22,663 nucleotides of DNA from JBBTRN01 sp038065175 (GTDB lineage: Bacteria; Patescibacteriota; Doudnabacteria; UBA920), in NCBI GenBank assembly GCA_038065175.1, contig JBBTRN010000058.1, positions 1 through 22,663 on the forward strand, given 5' to 3'. A program made the position numbers and the translations under genes. Below, one piece after another: positions 7,532 through 13,551 of the stretch. The stretch's first letter is position 1, and every line of letters begins with the position of its first letter. The notes under the pieces were generated by a model. The model ran no database searches. It was not told the origin of the DNA and saw only the letters and a program-made list of their open reading frames with translations.

Positions 7532-7559
7532 AATGTTCTCCCTGTCCCCTGTCCCCCTT

Positions 7560-7591
7560 CCTCTCCCTTGAGGGGAGAGGTTAGGTGAGGG
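7560..7591. repeat. Copy of a CTCCCCTTGAGGGGAG-type palindrome
   Basis: CCTCTCCC and GGGGAGAGG flank TTGA, followed by TTAGGTGAGGG. A very similar sequence lies in frame inside the DipZ-like gene at 11747-11780. Here it lies in the leader of dnaK, about 30 bases upstream of the start. Confidence 0.7.
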
Positions 7592-7650
7592 TGATTCTGA
7601 TAATTTTGATTAATTAAATTCGAATTTCTAAACTCGAAATACGACTTGTC

Positions 7651-7673
7651 CGCCACAGCTTTAGCGACGGCGG
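7651..7673. repeat. Short GTCCGCC...GGCGGA hairpin repeat
   Basis: TCCGCC and GGCGGA flank a core containing AGCTTTAGCGA. A related core (GAAGCTTCAGCGAAG) lies within the repeat at 11503-11608, so this is a dispersed short hairpin in the spacer upstream of dnaK. Confidence 0.55.
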
Positions 7674-7713
7674 AAACAAATTACAAATTGTAAATAAAAA
7701 ATATCTTTAACCT

Positions 7714-7929
7714 TTAAGATACTTCTGAATCATATATCCCAACCACTGATGTATCCCTAGCGCCTGACACATAAAAATTTCTAAAATCGCTAGTTTGCGA
7801 ACTATAATCACTTGGTATAGGATCTTCTGGCAACTTGTATGGATATGTAACTCCGATTATTGCACTTATGGCATAAGGGACAGCTGCCATACACTTTCCA
7901 ATTTTTGACCCGCTAATATTTTTTATCAT
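7714..7929 (-). CDS. Hypothetical 71-residue protein in the chaperone cluster (doubtful)
   Basis: An ATG at 7929 opens 71 codons starting MIKNISGSKIGKCMAAVPYA. The N-terminal third is mildly hydrophobic; the rest is polar with many S, D and Y. I recognise no motif. There is no ribosome binding site and the start lies at the edge of palindromic repeats. It lies on the same strand between the 97-residue ORF and dnaK, fills an otherwise empty spacer, and its codon use is not absurd. It may be real, a gene remnant, or chance. Confidence 0.33.
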   Translation of the reverse strand: MIKNISGSKIGKCMAAVPYAISAIIGVTYPYKLPEDPIPSDYSSQTSDFRNFYVSGARDTSVVGIYDSEVS

Positions 7930-7963
7930 GATGCTTTGTCATCCCCGCGTAGGCGGTTTTTTT

Positions 7964-8067
7964 CTGTCATCCCGACCGACTGAATGCATCTGAAGGAGCG
8001 GAGGGATCCCTTAAATACGAACGATAAGGGATTCCTCGCAGGATAATGCCAACGCTCGGAATGACAG
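7964..8067. repeat. Palindromic repeat, reverse-oriented relative of 2433-2544
   Basis: The ends CTGTCATCCCGACCGA and CGCTCGGAATGACAG match the reverse complement of the 2433-2544 element, as do the inner words GGAGGGATCCCTTA and TAAGGGATTCCTCG. The element is about 104 bases and contains no gene, which fits a non-autonomous dispersed element. A further half-repeat, GTCATCCCCGCGTAGGCGG, precedes it at 7938. Confidence 0.75.
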
Positions 8068-8110
8068 ATTCTTAATACTTTCTACATGCTACTTGCCTGC
8101 CTGCCGGCAG

Positions 8111-8404
8111 CTACAAGCTCTCTATCTCCAAATTCTTAAACTCATTCAAAGAAAGGCCAATTACTTTTTTGCTCGCCAGGAGCTTTTTGGAAGTTGCGAA
8201 CTCTTTTTCGTGTTCGTCTTTGAGCCTCACAAACACATTACCCTCACTGCCGTCCGGCTGCCTCTGCATATGCAAAATAATTTTTTTCTTATTGAGCAAT
8301 TTGCTTACAATTTTGCAGTCATCGCCGGTTAAAATGGCAATATCTTTGGCTTTTTCCTCGTCTTCTAAAATTATCCCGACCTCAAACAAATCTTTTATTA
8401 ACAC
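8111..8404 (-). CDS. Hypothetical protein (97 residues) between grpE and dnaK
   Basis: I do not recognise this protein. The best start is GTG at 8404, preceded by GGAG with five bases between; a TTG at 8434 is possible but lacks a site. The product begins with V-L-I-K-D-L-F-E-V-G-I-I-L and contains a basic stretch, K-L-L-N-K-K-K-I-I-L-H, then N-V-F-V-R-L-K-D-E-H-E-K and K-K-L-L-A-S-K-K-V-I-G-L-S-L. The alternating charged and hydrophobic residues suggest a small alpha/beta cytosolic protein. It follows grpE by 91 bases on the same strand, so it is probably transcribed with the heat-shock operon. Its role is unknown. Confidence 0.65.
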   Translation of the reverse strand: MLIKDLFEVGIILEDEEKAKDIAILTGDDCKIVSKLLNKKKIILHMQRQPDGSEGNVFVRLKDEHEKEFATSKKLLASKKVIGLSLNEFKNLEIESL

Positions 8405-8440
8405 ATATTCTCCGCAAATCACTAATGAGCACAAATAGGG

Positions 8441-8495
8441 ACAAATCGGACTGCATTTATTTGCAGAATTTGCAGTATTTGTGATTAGTGGATAA
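8441..8495. repeat. TGCAGTATTTG-type repeats after grpE
   Basis: ACTGCA and TGCAGT form an inverted pair around TTTATTTGCAGAATT, and the word ATTTGCAG or its variants recurs. The style matches other chaperone-operon spacers but the word is different. Confidence 0.55.
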
Positions 8496-9032
8496 TTAAT
8501 TTTTCTTCTTGCTAATAATAACTTGCGATGCTCTTATAACTTTCCCGTTTAAAATAAATCCAGATTGTATTTCATCTACTATAATTCCATCTTCCTGATC
8601 CCCCACGATTTCTTTAACCGCTTCATGGAAATGGGGGTCAAACTTTTTGCCAATGGCTTCTATTTTTTTGACTCCGAGTTCGCCTAAGACTTTATCCAAC
8701 TGCGCTACAATTCCATTTACTCCAAAAAGCCAATTTTGATACTGTTTTTCAAACCCCTGTTCTATGTTATATGTTCCATGTTGTGTGATTTGAGGCGCAT
8801 GCCTAAGCGCTTGCTCCAGCGCATCCAAAGTCGGAAGTAGCTTCACCACTGTCACCTCTTTTGCAAACTCCAACAATTCCTTATTCTCCCGTTCCTTTTG
8901 CTTTTTAAAATTATCGAAATCCGCAGCCGTTCGTTTCCAACCAGCCATAGCCTGGTTTAAATCTTCCTGAAGCTTCTCTAAAGTAATATCGCTATTCTGA
9001 TTGTTATCGTTTTGCTGATTTTCTTCTGCCAT
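8496..9032 (-). CDS. grpE: Nucleotide exchange factor GrpE
   Basis: This 178-residue protein has a polar, Gln/Asn-rich N terminus, a long coiled coil (about 18-60, L-E-K-L-Q-E-D-L-N-Q-A), then the conserved F-D-N-F-K-K-Q-K-E-R-E and V-K-L-L-P-T-L-D-A-L-E-Q-A-L, and a C-terminal beta domain with F-D-P-H-F-H-E-A-V and G-F-I-L-N-G-K-V-I-R-A-S-Q-V. GrpE dimers open the DnaK nucleotide pocket so ADP can leave. It starts 25 bases after the hrcA stop and belongs to the same transcript. No ribosome site is visible; the spacer is TGGTCAAT repeats. Confidence 0.97.
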   Translation of the reverse strand: MAEENQQNDNNQNSDITLEKLQEDLNQAMAGWKRTAADFDNFKKQKERENKELLEFAKEVTVVKLLPTLDALEQALRHAPQITQHGTYNIEQGFEKQYQNWLFGVNGIVAQLDKVLGELGVKKIEAIGKKFDPHFHEAVKEIVGDQEDGIIVDEIQSGFILNGKVIRASQVIISKKKN

Positions 9033-9080
9033 AAATTATGGTCAATTTTGGTCAATCTTATTTAATTATGGTCAATAATA
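9033..9080. repeat. TGGTCAAT repeats between hrcA and grpE
   Basis: Variants of TGGTCAAT occur three times (near 9040, 9050 and 9070), spanning the hrcA stop codon and the grpE leader. The 3' end of hrcA is therefore built partly from the repeat word. Confidence 0.55.
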
Positions 9081-9813
9081 TTACTCCCGCTCCCCCGCCA
9101 AGCAATTTAGATATATATTCCATGAGGCTCAAATTCTTCTCATACTTCATGCTCTTGGGGCCAATCAACCCAATTACCCCTTTTTTTCCGCTCGGCAATT
9201 TAAGTCCCGAAACCATCATAGAGTAGTCGGAGTTCTTACTAAGTTGAAGTTCTTTGCCAATAAAAGTCTTAGGCGACAGTTCGCCACTATAATCCGAAAC
9301 CATTTTTTCCGCGTACTGGTCTATGTCATCAAAAAATTTGGCGATTTCTTTGGCATCACCGGCAGGAAGCGCGGGGTTGTCCAAAATATTCGAAAGCCCC
9401 ATGGTCGAAACTTCTTCCGGAAGGATGGCAAACGAAGCTTGCTGGGTAGATTCGCTTAAAAGTTTAGCAATCCTTCTACCCATTTCCACATGCGCCATTT
9501 GCAGTTTAACCAATTCTTTCTTTAAACGGTTCTGCTCTTCCAAAGATAGTTTAAACCTGTCCATAAGCTGGTTTACAAAATACCTGTAGCCCTTGTCCGT
9601 GGGCACGCGTCCTGCCGAAGTATGTCGCTGTTTTATAAAATCCTGCTTCTCGAGCGCCTGCATTTCGTTGCGTATGCTCGGCGCGGAAAGCCCAAAACTA
9701 TACTTGTCTGCCAAATCTTTGCTTCCTACAGCCTTGCCGGAATCGCTGTTTTCCTTAACAATTGCGGCTAATATTTTGGCTTGACGATTTGTTAGTTCCT
9801 GATGGTTATCCAT
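9058..9813 (-). CDS. hrcA: Heat-inducible transcription repressor HrcA (short form)
   Basis: This 251-residue protein is well short of the roughly 340 residues usual for HrcA. The N-terminal winged helix is intact: L-T-N-R-Q-A-K-I-L-A-A-I-V, then G-S-K-D-L-A-D-K-Y, then S-A-P-S-I-R-N-E-M-Q-A-L-E, and the hallmark R-H-T-S-A-G-R-V-P-T-D-K-G-Y-R-Y-F-V. The C terminus keeps G-V-I-G-L-I-G-P-K-S-M-K-Y and M-E-Y-I-S-K-L-L. The missing length lies in the middle, where larger homologs carry an inserted dimerisation domain. HrcA binds CIRCE operators and is kept active by chaperonin in well-studied species. It is the first gene of the operon, 110 bases behind a CIRCE-like site, so self-repression is expected. 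Confidence 0.95.
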   Translation of the reverse strand: MDNHQELTNRQAKILAAIVKENSDSGKAVGSKDLADKYSFGLSAPSIRNEMQALEKQDFIKQRHTSAGRVPTDKGYRYFVNQLMDRFKLSLEEQNRLKKELVKLQMAHVEMGRRIAKLLSESTQQASFAILPEEVSTMGLSNILDNPALPAGDAKEIAKFFDDIDQYAEKMVSDYSGELSPKTFIGKELQLSKNSDYSMMVSGLKLPSGKKGVIGLIGPKSMKYEKNLSLMEYISKLLGGGAGVILLTIIK

Positions 9814-9869
9814 AATTTTATGGCCAATTCCATATAAAAATCTGCGTCATTTGGCTTAATCTGTGCCAT

Positions 9870-9905
9870 GCCCTGTTCCGGAATCCGATGACTGGTACAG
9901 GGTAT
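9870..9905 (-). repeat. Hairpin in the hrcA leader
   Basis: On the plus strand CCCTGT pairs with ACAGGG around a core TTCCGGAATCCGATGACTGG. In the hrcA transcript it forms a stem-loop between the start point and the start codon, and it may be a dispersed repeat. Confidence 0.5.
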
Positions 9906-9914
9906 CTGTGATCT

Positions 9915-9943
9915 ATTTTACTATTATCACTCTAAGGTGTCAA
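9915..9943 (-). promoter_or_regulatory. Sigma-70 promoter of the hrcA operon
   Basis: Read on the minus strand, TTGACA (9943-9938) is followed by exactly 17 bases and then TAAAAT (9920-9915). This is a near-consensus promoter about 100 bases upstream of the hrcA ATG, and it overlaps the CIRCE operator. Confidence 0.8.
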
Positions 9944-9950
9944 GTGATAA
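9924..9950. promoter_or_regulatory. CIRCE operator (HrcA binding site), variant half-sites
   Basis: TTATCACTC, nine bases, then AAGTGATAA. The known CIRCE consensus is TTAGCACTC, nine bases, GAGTGCTAA; the left half matches 8 of 9 and the right half 7 of 9, with the spacer exactly right. The site spans the -35 box and most of the promoter spacer, so bound HrcA would block RNA polymerase. Confidence 0.85.
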
Positions 9951-10026
9951 TTAAACACCCCCGTCAAGCTTGCCCGAAATGCGAAGCACTTTGTACAGGC
10001 TGATAATTGGTTTTAATTTATAATGT

Positions 10027-10065
10027 AAAGTATACTTGACATATAATTTTTTAATGTTTATCCTT
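10027..10065 (+). promoter_or_regulatory. Possible promoter of the redox genes
   Basis: TTGACA (about 10037) follows the 10-base palindrome AAGTATACTT. A -10 is weak: TATCCT lies 17 bases downstream. It is about 75 bases upstream of the thioredoxin-like ATG. The assignment is tentative. Confidence 0.35.
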
Positions 10066-10135
10066 AACTTATAAGACTAATTGGCTCGATGTGTCGTATC
10101 GGTCCTATACAAAAAGCAAACAGAAAAAAGCAAAT

Positions 10136-10657
10136 ATGCGTAATAAAATATTTTGGATAGCTCTGGCCATAGTAATTATCATAGTTAGTGGGTATGCTTT
10201 AAGCAGAAATAGCGCCGAATATAATAAAGAAGCTACGGAAACCAAAGAGGGTGTCATGATGCAAAAAAATGAAATCGTCAAAAAAGACGGAGACGCGATG
10301 GTCAAGGAAGACAGTAAAATAACGCGGGGCGGACAAAAAATGACCAAAGGCACTTATGTGGAATACTCCCCCGCCGCCCTAGCAGAAGCATCCAAAAATG
10401 GAGGCAAAGCAATTTTATTTTTCTACGCCCCGTGGTGCCCATTTTGCAAAGTTGCTGACGCGGCATTTACATCACGGACTGGCGATATTCCTGCCGGTGT
10501 GACTGTCTTAAAAACCAGCTACGATAACGAAAAAGAGCTTAAAACCAAATACGGCGTAACTTACCAGCATACTTTTGTTCAGATAGATGCGCAGGGAAAC
10601 CAAATCACCAAGTGGAACGGCGGAGACATTGATTCGTTAAAAACGAATCTTAAATAA
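10136..10657 (+). CDS. Membrane-anchored thioredoxin-like protein
   Basis: From the ATG at 10136 the protein has 173 residues. A GTG at 10091 would add 15 polar residues before the anchor and is less likely. Residues 5-21 form a single hydrophobic anchor; a charged linker rich in K and E follows to about 70. The thioredoxin fold carries F-F-Y-A-P-W-C-P-F-C-K with cysteines at 101 and 104, and later G-V-T-Y-Q-H-T-F-V, where the usual cis-proline position reads H-T. This implies an extracytoplasmic thiol-disulfide reductase or isomerase. The next genes encode a CcdA-like electron carrier and a second thioredoxin-fold protein, so reduction through CcdA is likely. A hairpin (gattcgtt/aacgaatc, 10631-10649) overlaps the last codons. 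Confidence 0.85.
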   Translation: MRNKIFWIALAIVIIIVSGYALSRNSAEYNKEATETKEGVMMQKNEIVKKDGDAMVKEDSKITRGGQKMTKGTYVEYSPAALAEASKNGGKAILFFYAPWCPFCKVADAAFTSRTGDIPAGVTVLKTSYDNEKELKTKYGVTYQHTFVQIDAQGNQITKWNGGDIDSLKTNLK

Positions 10658-10682
10658 AAATAATTCCTAATGACTAATATCT

Positions 10683-10759
10683 AATTACTAATCAATTTCA
10701 AATTTCCAATGTCTTATTTAGACATTTAATAATTGGAAATTGATTAGGCATTAGTAATT
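10683..10759. repeat. Long inverted repeat between the thioredoxin-like and ccdA genes
   Basis: AATTACTAATCAATTTC (from 10683) pairs with GAAATTGATTA..TTAGTAATT (ending 10759), and an inner AATGTC/GACATT (10708-10726) continues the stem. It may act as a processing or attenuation hairpin between the two genes. Confidence 0.65.
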
Positions 10760-10782
10760 CGACATTAAACATTGTATTTCTT

Positions 10783-11496
10783 ATGCTTCAAATTCTTTTC
10801 GCCATCCTCGCCGGCCTCCTAACTGTCGGTGCCCCGTGCATCTTGCCTCTACTTCCAATATTGCTCGGCGCCAGTGTGGGCCAACAAAGCCGCACACGCC
10901 CGCTCTTTATTGCGCTCGGATTTATTGTAATGTTTTCCCTAGCCGGCCTCACTTTGTCTTTTATAGTCACAAGCTTAAAAATAGCGCCGGACAGCTTAAG
11001 GAACATTGCGGTATTTGCCTTAGCAATTTTTGGCGCGCTAATGATTTGGCCAAAACCGTTTGAACTTTTAACCCTGCATATGAGCGGCGCCATTAATAAA
11101 GCAAGCGCCTTAGGGCAAAAAGCCGGCACAGGCAACTTTGGGGGTTTTGTTTTGGGGCTTATTTTAGGCCTAATTTGGACGCCGTGCGCCGGGCCGGTCT
11201 TGGGTTCTATTTTAACGCTGATTATTTCCCAAACCGAAACAGCGCGCGCAGGCATCCTTTTAGTCGCCTATGCCATTGGCGCCGGGCTACCTATGATAAT
11301 AATCGCTTACGGCGGTCAGTATGTAACCACCAAAGTCAGATTTCTGGCACAGTACGCCACTCGCGTTCAACAAATTTTTGGCGTGATGATTTTGCTTTTA
11401 GCTATTGCCATGTTTTACCAGTATGATTTGGTTTTGCAGGCAAAACTTTTAGAACTTTTCCCTGCCTGGAATTTTGCGGGAATAATTAAACTTTAA
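10783..11496 (+). CDS. CcdA/DsbD-type transmembrane electron transporter
   Basis: The protein has 237 residues and about six membrane helices. The two redox cysteines sit in the classic places: G-A-P-C-I-L-P-L-L-P (C19, helix 1) and W-T-P-C-A-G-P-V-L (C135, helix 4). CcdA-like proteins carry reducing equivalents from cytosolic thioredoxin to thioredoxin-fold proteins outside the membrane. Length is typical of CcdA. It lies between two thioredoxin-fold genes on the same strand, together equivalent to the parts of DsbD or DipZ encoded as separate genes. ATG at 10783 with no visible Shine-Dalgarno. Confidence 0.93.
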   Translation: MLQILFAILAGLLTVGAPCILPLLPILLGASVGQQSRTRPLFIALGFIVMFSLAGLTLSFIVTSLKIAPDSLRNIAVFALAIFGALMIWPKPFELLTLHMSGAINKASALGQKAGTGNFGGFVLGLILGLIWTPCAGPVLGSILTLIISQTETARAGILLVAYAIGAGLPMIIIAYGGQYVTTKVRFLAQYATRVQQIFGVMILLLAIAMFYQYDLVLQAKLLELFPAWNFAGIIKL

Positions 11497-11502
11497 CCCT
11501 TG

Positions 11503-11608
11503 TGTCATTGCGAGTGCAGCCGACCTGTCCTCCGAAGCTTCAGCGAAGGGGGAAGCAATCTATAATCGACGGGATCGCCGCGGCCAGATGCATTCCCTCG
11601 CGATGACG
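11503..11608. repeat. Palindromic repeat, TGTCATTGCGAG type
   Basis: TGTCATTGCGAG at the left end and CTCGCGATGACG at the right are inverted, with an inner AAGCAATCT and GGGATCGCCG. A core GAAGCTTCAGCGAAG lies near the left. The style matches the TGTCATTCCGAG elements at 2433 and 7964 but the interior differs. It fills the gap between the ccdA-like and DipZ-like genes. Confidence 0.7.
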
Positions 11609-11660
11609 CAGGACGGAATCCTCCACTACATACGCACTCAAGGCCTGGGACAACAAACTT

Positions 11661-12731
11661 ATGAAATACGCTCCTTACATTCTTATTGCAGTTGTAATTT
11701 TTTTAACAGCAGGGTTTTACATTGACAAATCATCCCCTTCTTCTTTCCTCCCCCTTGAGGGGGGAGGGCAGGGAGGGGGTGAAAAACTTACGGGCAATAC
11801 CAAGCTCAAAAACTACGGCCCGGCGCCGGAATTTACCGGGATCAGTAATTGGTTGAATCTTTCGACAGGCTCAAGACCTTCGGCTGAACCTCTAACAATG
11901 CGGCAACTTAGAGGTAAAGTTGTACTCATAGATTTCTGGACATATTCCTGCATAAACTGCATTCGCACTTTGCCTTATGTTACAAGCTGGTATGAAAAAT
12001 ACAAAAATGACGGCCTGATGGTTATCGGCGTGCACACTCCGGAATTTGAATTTGAAAAAGTCACGGAAAATGTCGCCACTGCCATCAAACGCCATAATAT
12101 TAAATACCCTGTGGCGCAAGACAACAATTTTGCCACCTGGAACGCCTACAAAAACCGCTATTGGCCAGCCAAATATTTAATAGATAAAGAAGGCAATATA
12201 GTCTATACGCATTTCGGCGAAGGAGAATATGACACTACGGAAAACAAGATTCGTTTTCTACTTGGCTTAAATGACAACGAAAACGAATCGCAGTCCCGTA
12301 CCGAACCGCAAACCGGTTCTGGTACTGGGGTCAAAACCCCCGAAATTTATTTCGGCACTGACCGCTTGGAATATTTAACGCCTGAACAATCCCCATCCCC
12401 AAACGCCAAACGCTACCAACTTCCTCCCAGCTTAAAGCTCAATCGCTTCGCGTTAGAAGGCGAATGGAAGTTTGACGGAGAAAAAGCAATACTGATTAAT
12501 GGATCCGGTAAAATCCGGCTAAAATATTACGCTTCCGATGTTTTTATGGTGGCGCAGTCGGAAAAATCCCTTCCTATAATTATTAGGCTAGATGGAGACA
12601 AGGCGGCTGAATTTACTGTCCAAGAGTCAAAGCTTTATGATTTAATTAAAAGCGATGTTTCAGCAGAACATGTTTTGGAAATCGAAATTCCCGAATCAGG
12701 ATTTGAAATATTTGCGTTTACTTTTGGATAA
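11661..12731 (+). CDS. DipZ/TlpA-like thioredoxin-fold protein with C-terminal beta domain
   Basis: This 356-residue protein starts with a signal anchor (about 5-20). The thioredoxin domain (about 51-205) holds V-V-L-I-D-F-W-T-Y-S-C-I-N-C-I-R with cysteines at 97 and 100, the active site of the DipZ subfamily, then W-P-A-K-Y-L-I-D with the cis-proline. The last 130 residues (E-I-Y-F-G-T-D-R-L-E-Y onwards) form a beta-rich domain also found at the C terminus of DipZ. It should act outside the membrane as a thiol reductase fed by the CcdA-like protein. Residues 29-41, 67-78 and 211-224 are encoded by palindromic repeat-like DNA in frame, all in linkers outside the fold core. ATG at 11661. Confidence 0.9.
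   Translation: MKYAPYILIAVVIFLTAGFYIDKSSPSSFLPLEGGGQGGGEKLTGNTKLKNYGPAPEFTGISNWLNLSTGSRPSAEPLTMRQLRGKVVLIDFWTYSCINCIRTLPYVTSWYEKYKNDGLMVIGVHTPEFEFEKVTENVATAIKRHNIKYPVAQDNNFATWNAYKNRYWPAKYLIDKEGNIVYTHFGEGEYDTTENKIRFLLGLNDNENESQSRTEPQTGSGTGVKTPEIYFGTDRLEYLTPEQSPSPNAKRYQLPPSLKLNRFALEGEWKFDGEKAILINGSGKIRLKYYASDVFMVAQSEKSLPIIIRLDGDKAAEFTVQESKLYDLIKSDVSAEHVLEIEIPESGFEIFAFTFG
11747..11780. repeat. CTCCCCCTTGAGGGGGGAG palindrome inside the DipZ-like CDS
   Basis: The near-palindrome CCTCCCCCTTGAGGGGGGAG plus GGCAGGGAGGGGGT closely resembles the dnaK-leader repeat at 7560-7591. Here it is read in frame as F-L-P-L-E-G-G-G-Q-G-G-G-E between the anchor and the thioredoxin domain. Confidence 0.75.
12293..12331. 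repeat. Inverted repeat inside the DipZ-like CDS
   Basis: CCCGTACCGAACC and GGTTCTGGTACTGGG are imperfect inverted copies around a short loop. They encode a polar linker (Q-S-R-T-E-P-Q-T-G-S-G-T-G-V) between the thioredoxin domain and the C-terminal beta domain. Confidence 0.6.
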
Positions 12732-12732
12732 C

Positions 12733-12816
12733 AGTAGCTAGTAGTAAGTATCAAGTATTAAGAAATTGCCGACTTTTGACTTTTACTTGCTACATGCTAC
12801 TTGCTACATGCTACTT
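12733..12816. repeat. Tandem TTGCTACATGCTAC repeats upstream of the small XRE gene
   Basis: The 14-base word TTGCTACATGCTAC occurs twice in tandem (12787-12800 and 12801-12814), with AGTAGC-type complements upstream. The tandem ends two bases before the ATG at 12817, so the upstream open frame is repeat DNA, not protein. Confidence 0.65.
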
Positions 12817-13014
12817 ATGCGGATATTTAATAAAATAAATGAACACCGAGAAAGACTAAAACTTACTCAACAGCAACTTGCCGATGCCCTCAATGTTTCC
12901 CGCCAGACGATTATTGCTTTAGAAAAAGGCAACTACGAACCCAGTTTGGGTTTGGCCATGAAGCTCGCGCGATACTTCGATGTGGATGTAGAGAAATTGT
13001 TTATGTTAAAATGA
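12817..13014 (+). CDS. Small XRE-family regulator (HTH only)
   Basis: From the ATG at 12817 the protein has 65 residues. The frame is open further upstream to 12766, but that part is TTGCTACATGCTAC repeat and reads as an implausible extension. The whole protein is one Cro/CI-type helix-turn-helix: L-K-L-T-Q-Q-Q-L-A-D-A-L-N-V-S-R-Q-T-I, then E-K-G-N-Y-E-P-S-L-G-L-A, then F-D-V-D-V-E-K-L-F. This minimal type often sits beside a small membrane-protein gene, as it does here. It probably represses its own two-gene unit; no operator was identified. A hairpin (TGACAGC/GCTGTCA, 13012-13028) overlaps the stop codon. Confidence 0.88.
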   Translation: MRIFNKINEHRERLKLTQQQLADALNVSRQTIIALEKGNYEPSLGLAMKLARYFDVDVEKLFMLK

Positions 13015-13015
13015 C

Positions 13016-13092
13016 AGCAAAGCTGTCATTCCGTACTTGCCTGCCCCGTAGCGAAACGAAGGTTCTGCTACTGGGGATACGGGATCTAAAAT
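13016..13092. repeat. Palindromic repeat between the XRE and membrane-protein genes
   Basis: CCCCGTAG (near 13045) and CTACTGGGG (near 13066) are inverted, with CCGTA and TACGG outside them and a GTCATTCCG end. The open frame through it, which would extend the next gene upstream, is repeat-derived. Confidence 0.6.
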
Positions 13093-13109
13093 TATTTAAC
13101 GTGGTGAAT

Positions 13110-13472
13110 ATGAAAGTACTTATCTACTACCTTCTCTTACTTTTGCTCATCGCCCTCACCGGCGGCTATTTGCTTTCCGGCGATATGGATACAATGTCAA
13201 TGTCGGCTATGCTGTCTGTAAGCGCGGTTTTGATAGTTTATGTGGTGGCCATCTCCTTAGTGGGCGAAACAAACAACGCAGACGAAAGAGATGTTTTGCA
13301 CCGCAACTTAGCCAACCGCTACGCGCTAATTGCCGGCACAATTATTTTTTCTATTGGCTTAATTTACCAAATGTTCATTGCCCACCAGCTTGACTGGTGG
13401 CTGCTTGCTGGCTTAATTGTGATAAATTTAACTAAAATAATCAGCCTCATTTACCTAAACTACAGAAAGTAA
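13110..13472 (+). CDS. Four-helix membrane protein, partner of the small XRE regulator
   Basis: From the ATG at 13110 (GGTG four bases before it) the protein has 120 residues. The longer frame to 13011 crosses a palindromic repeat and is rejected. Four hydrophobic helices lie at about 3-22, 32-51, 69-88 and 94-115. A polar loop with N-N-A-D-E-R-D separates helices 2 and 3; a D-E-R in this place recurs in small membrane proteins found next to minimal XRE regulators, such as DUF2178-type proteins. I am unsure of the family. The role may be sensing or exporting something that controls the regulator, but nothing shows it directly. Confidence 0.7.
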   Translation: MKVLIYYLLLLLLIALTGGYLLSGDMDTMSMSAMLSVSAVLIVYVVAISLVGETNNADERDVLHRNLANRYALIAGTIIFSIGLIYQMFIAHQLDWWLLAGLIVINLTKIISLIYLNYRK

Positions 13473-13494
13473 AATTAAATTCTCAACAATCCAA

Positions 13495-13536
13495 ATTTTA
13501 GCACTCATGCAACAATTGTTGCATGAGTGCTAAAAT
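13495..13536. terminator. Perfect 42-base palindrome between convergent genes
   Basis: Two 21-base arms (ATTTTAGCACTCATGCAACA... and its complement) meet at 13515/13516 with no mismatch. It lies between the ends of the membrane-protein gene (plus) and the sortase gene (minus), so it can end transcription from both sides. The outer parts also equal CIRCE half-sites (TTAGCACTC, GAGTGCTAA) but are 18 bases apart instead of nine. Confidence 0.7.
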
Positions 13537-13551
13537 GTTTAAAGACCCTTT

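Noticed and set aside
12766..12816. N-terminal extension of the small XRE protein (M-P-T-F-D-F-Y-L-L)
   Set aside because: It is mostly encoded by tandem TTGCTACATGCTAC repeat DNA and precedes a standard start for this regulator type.
13011..13109. N-terminal extension of the four-helix membrane protein
   Set aside because: It reads through a palindromic repeat; the ATG at 13110 has a GGTG site and begins the first membrane helix.
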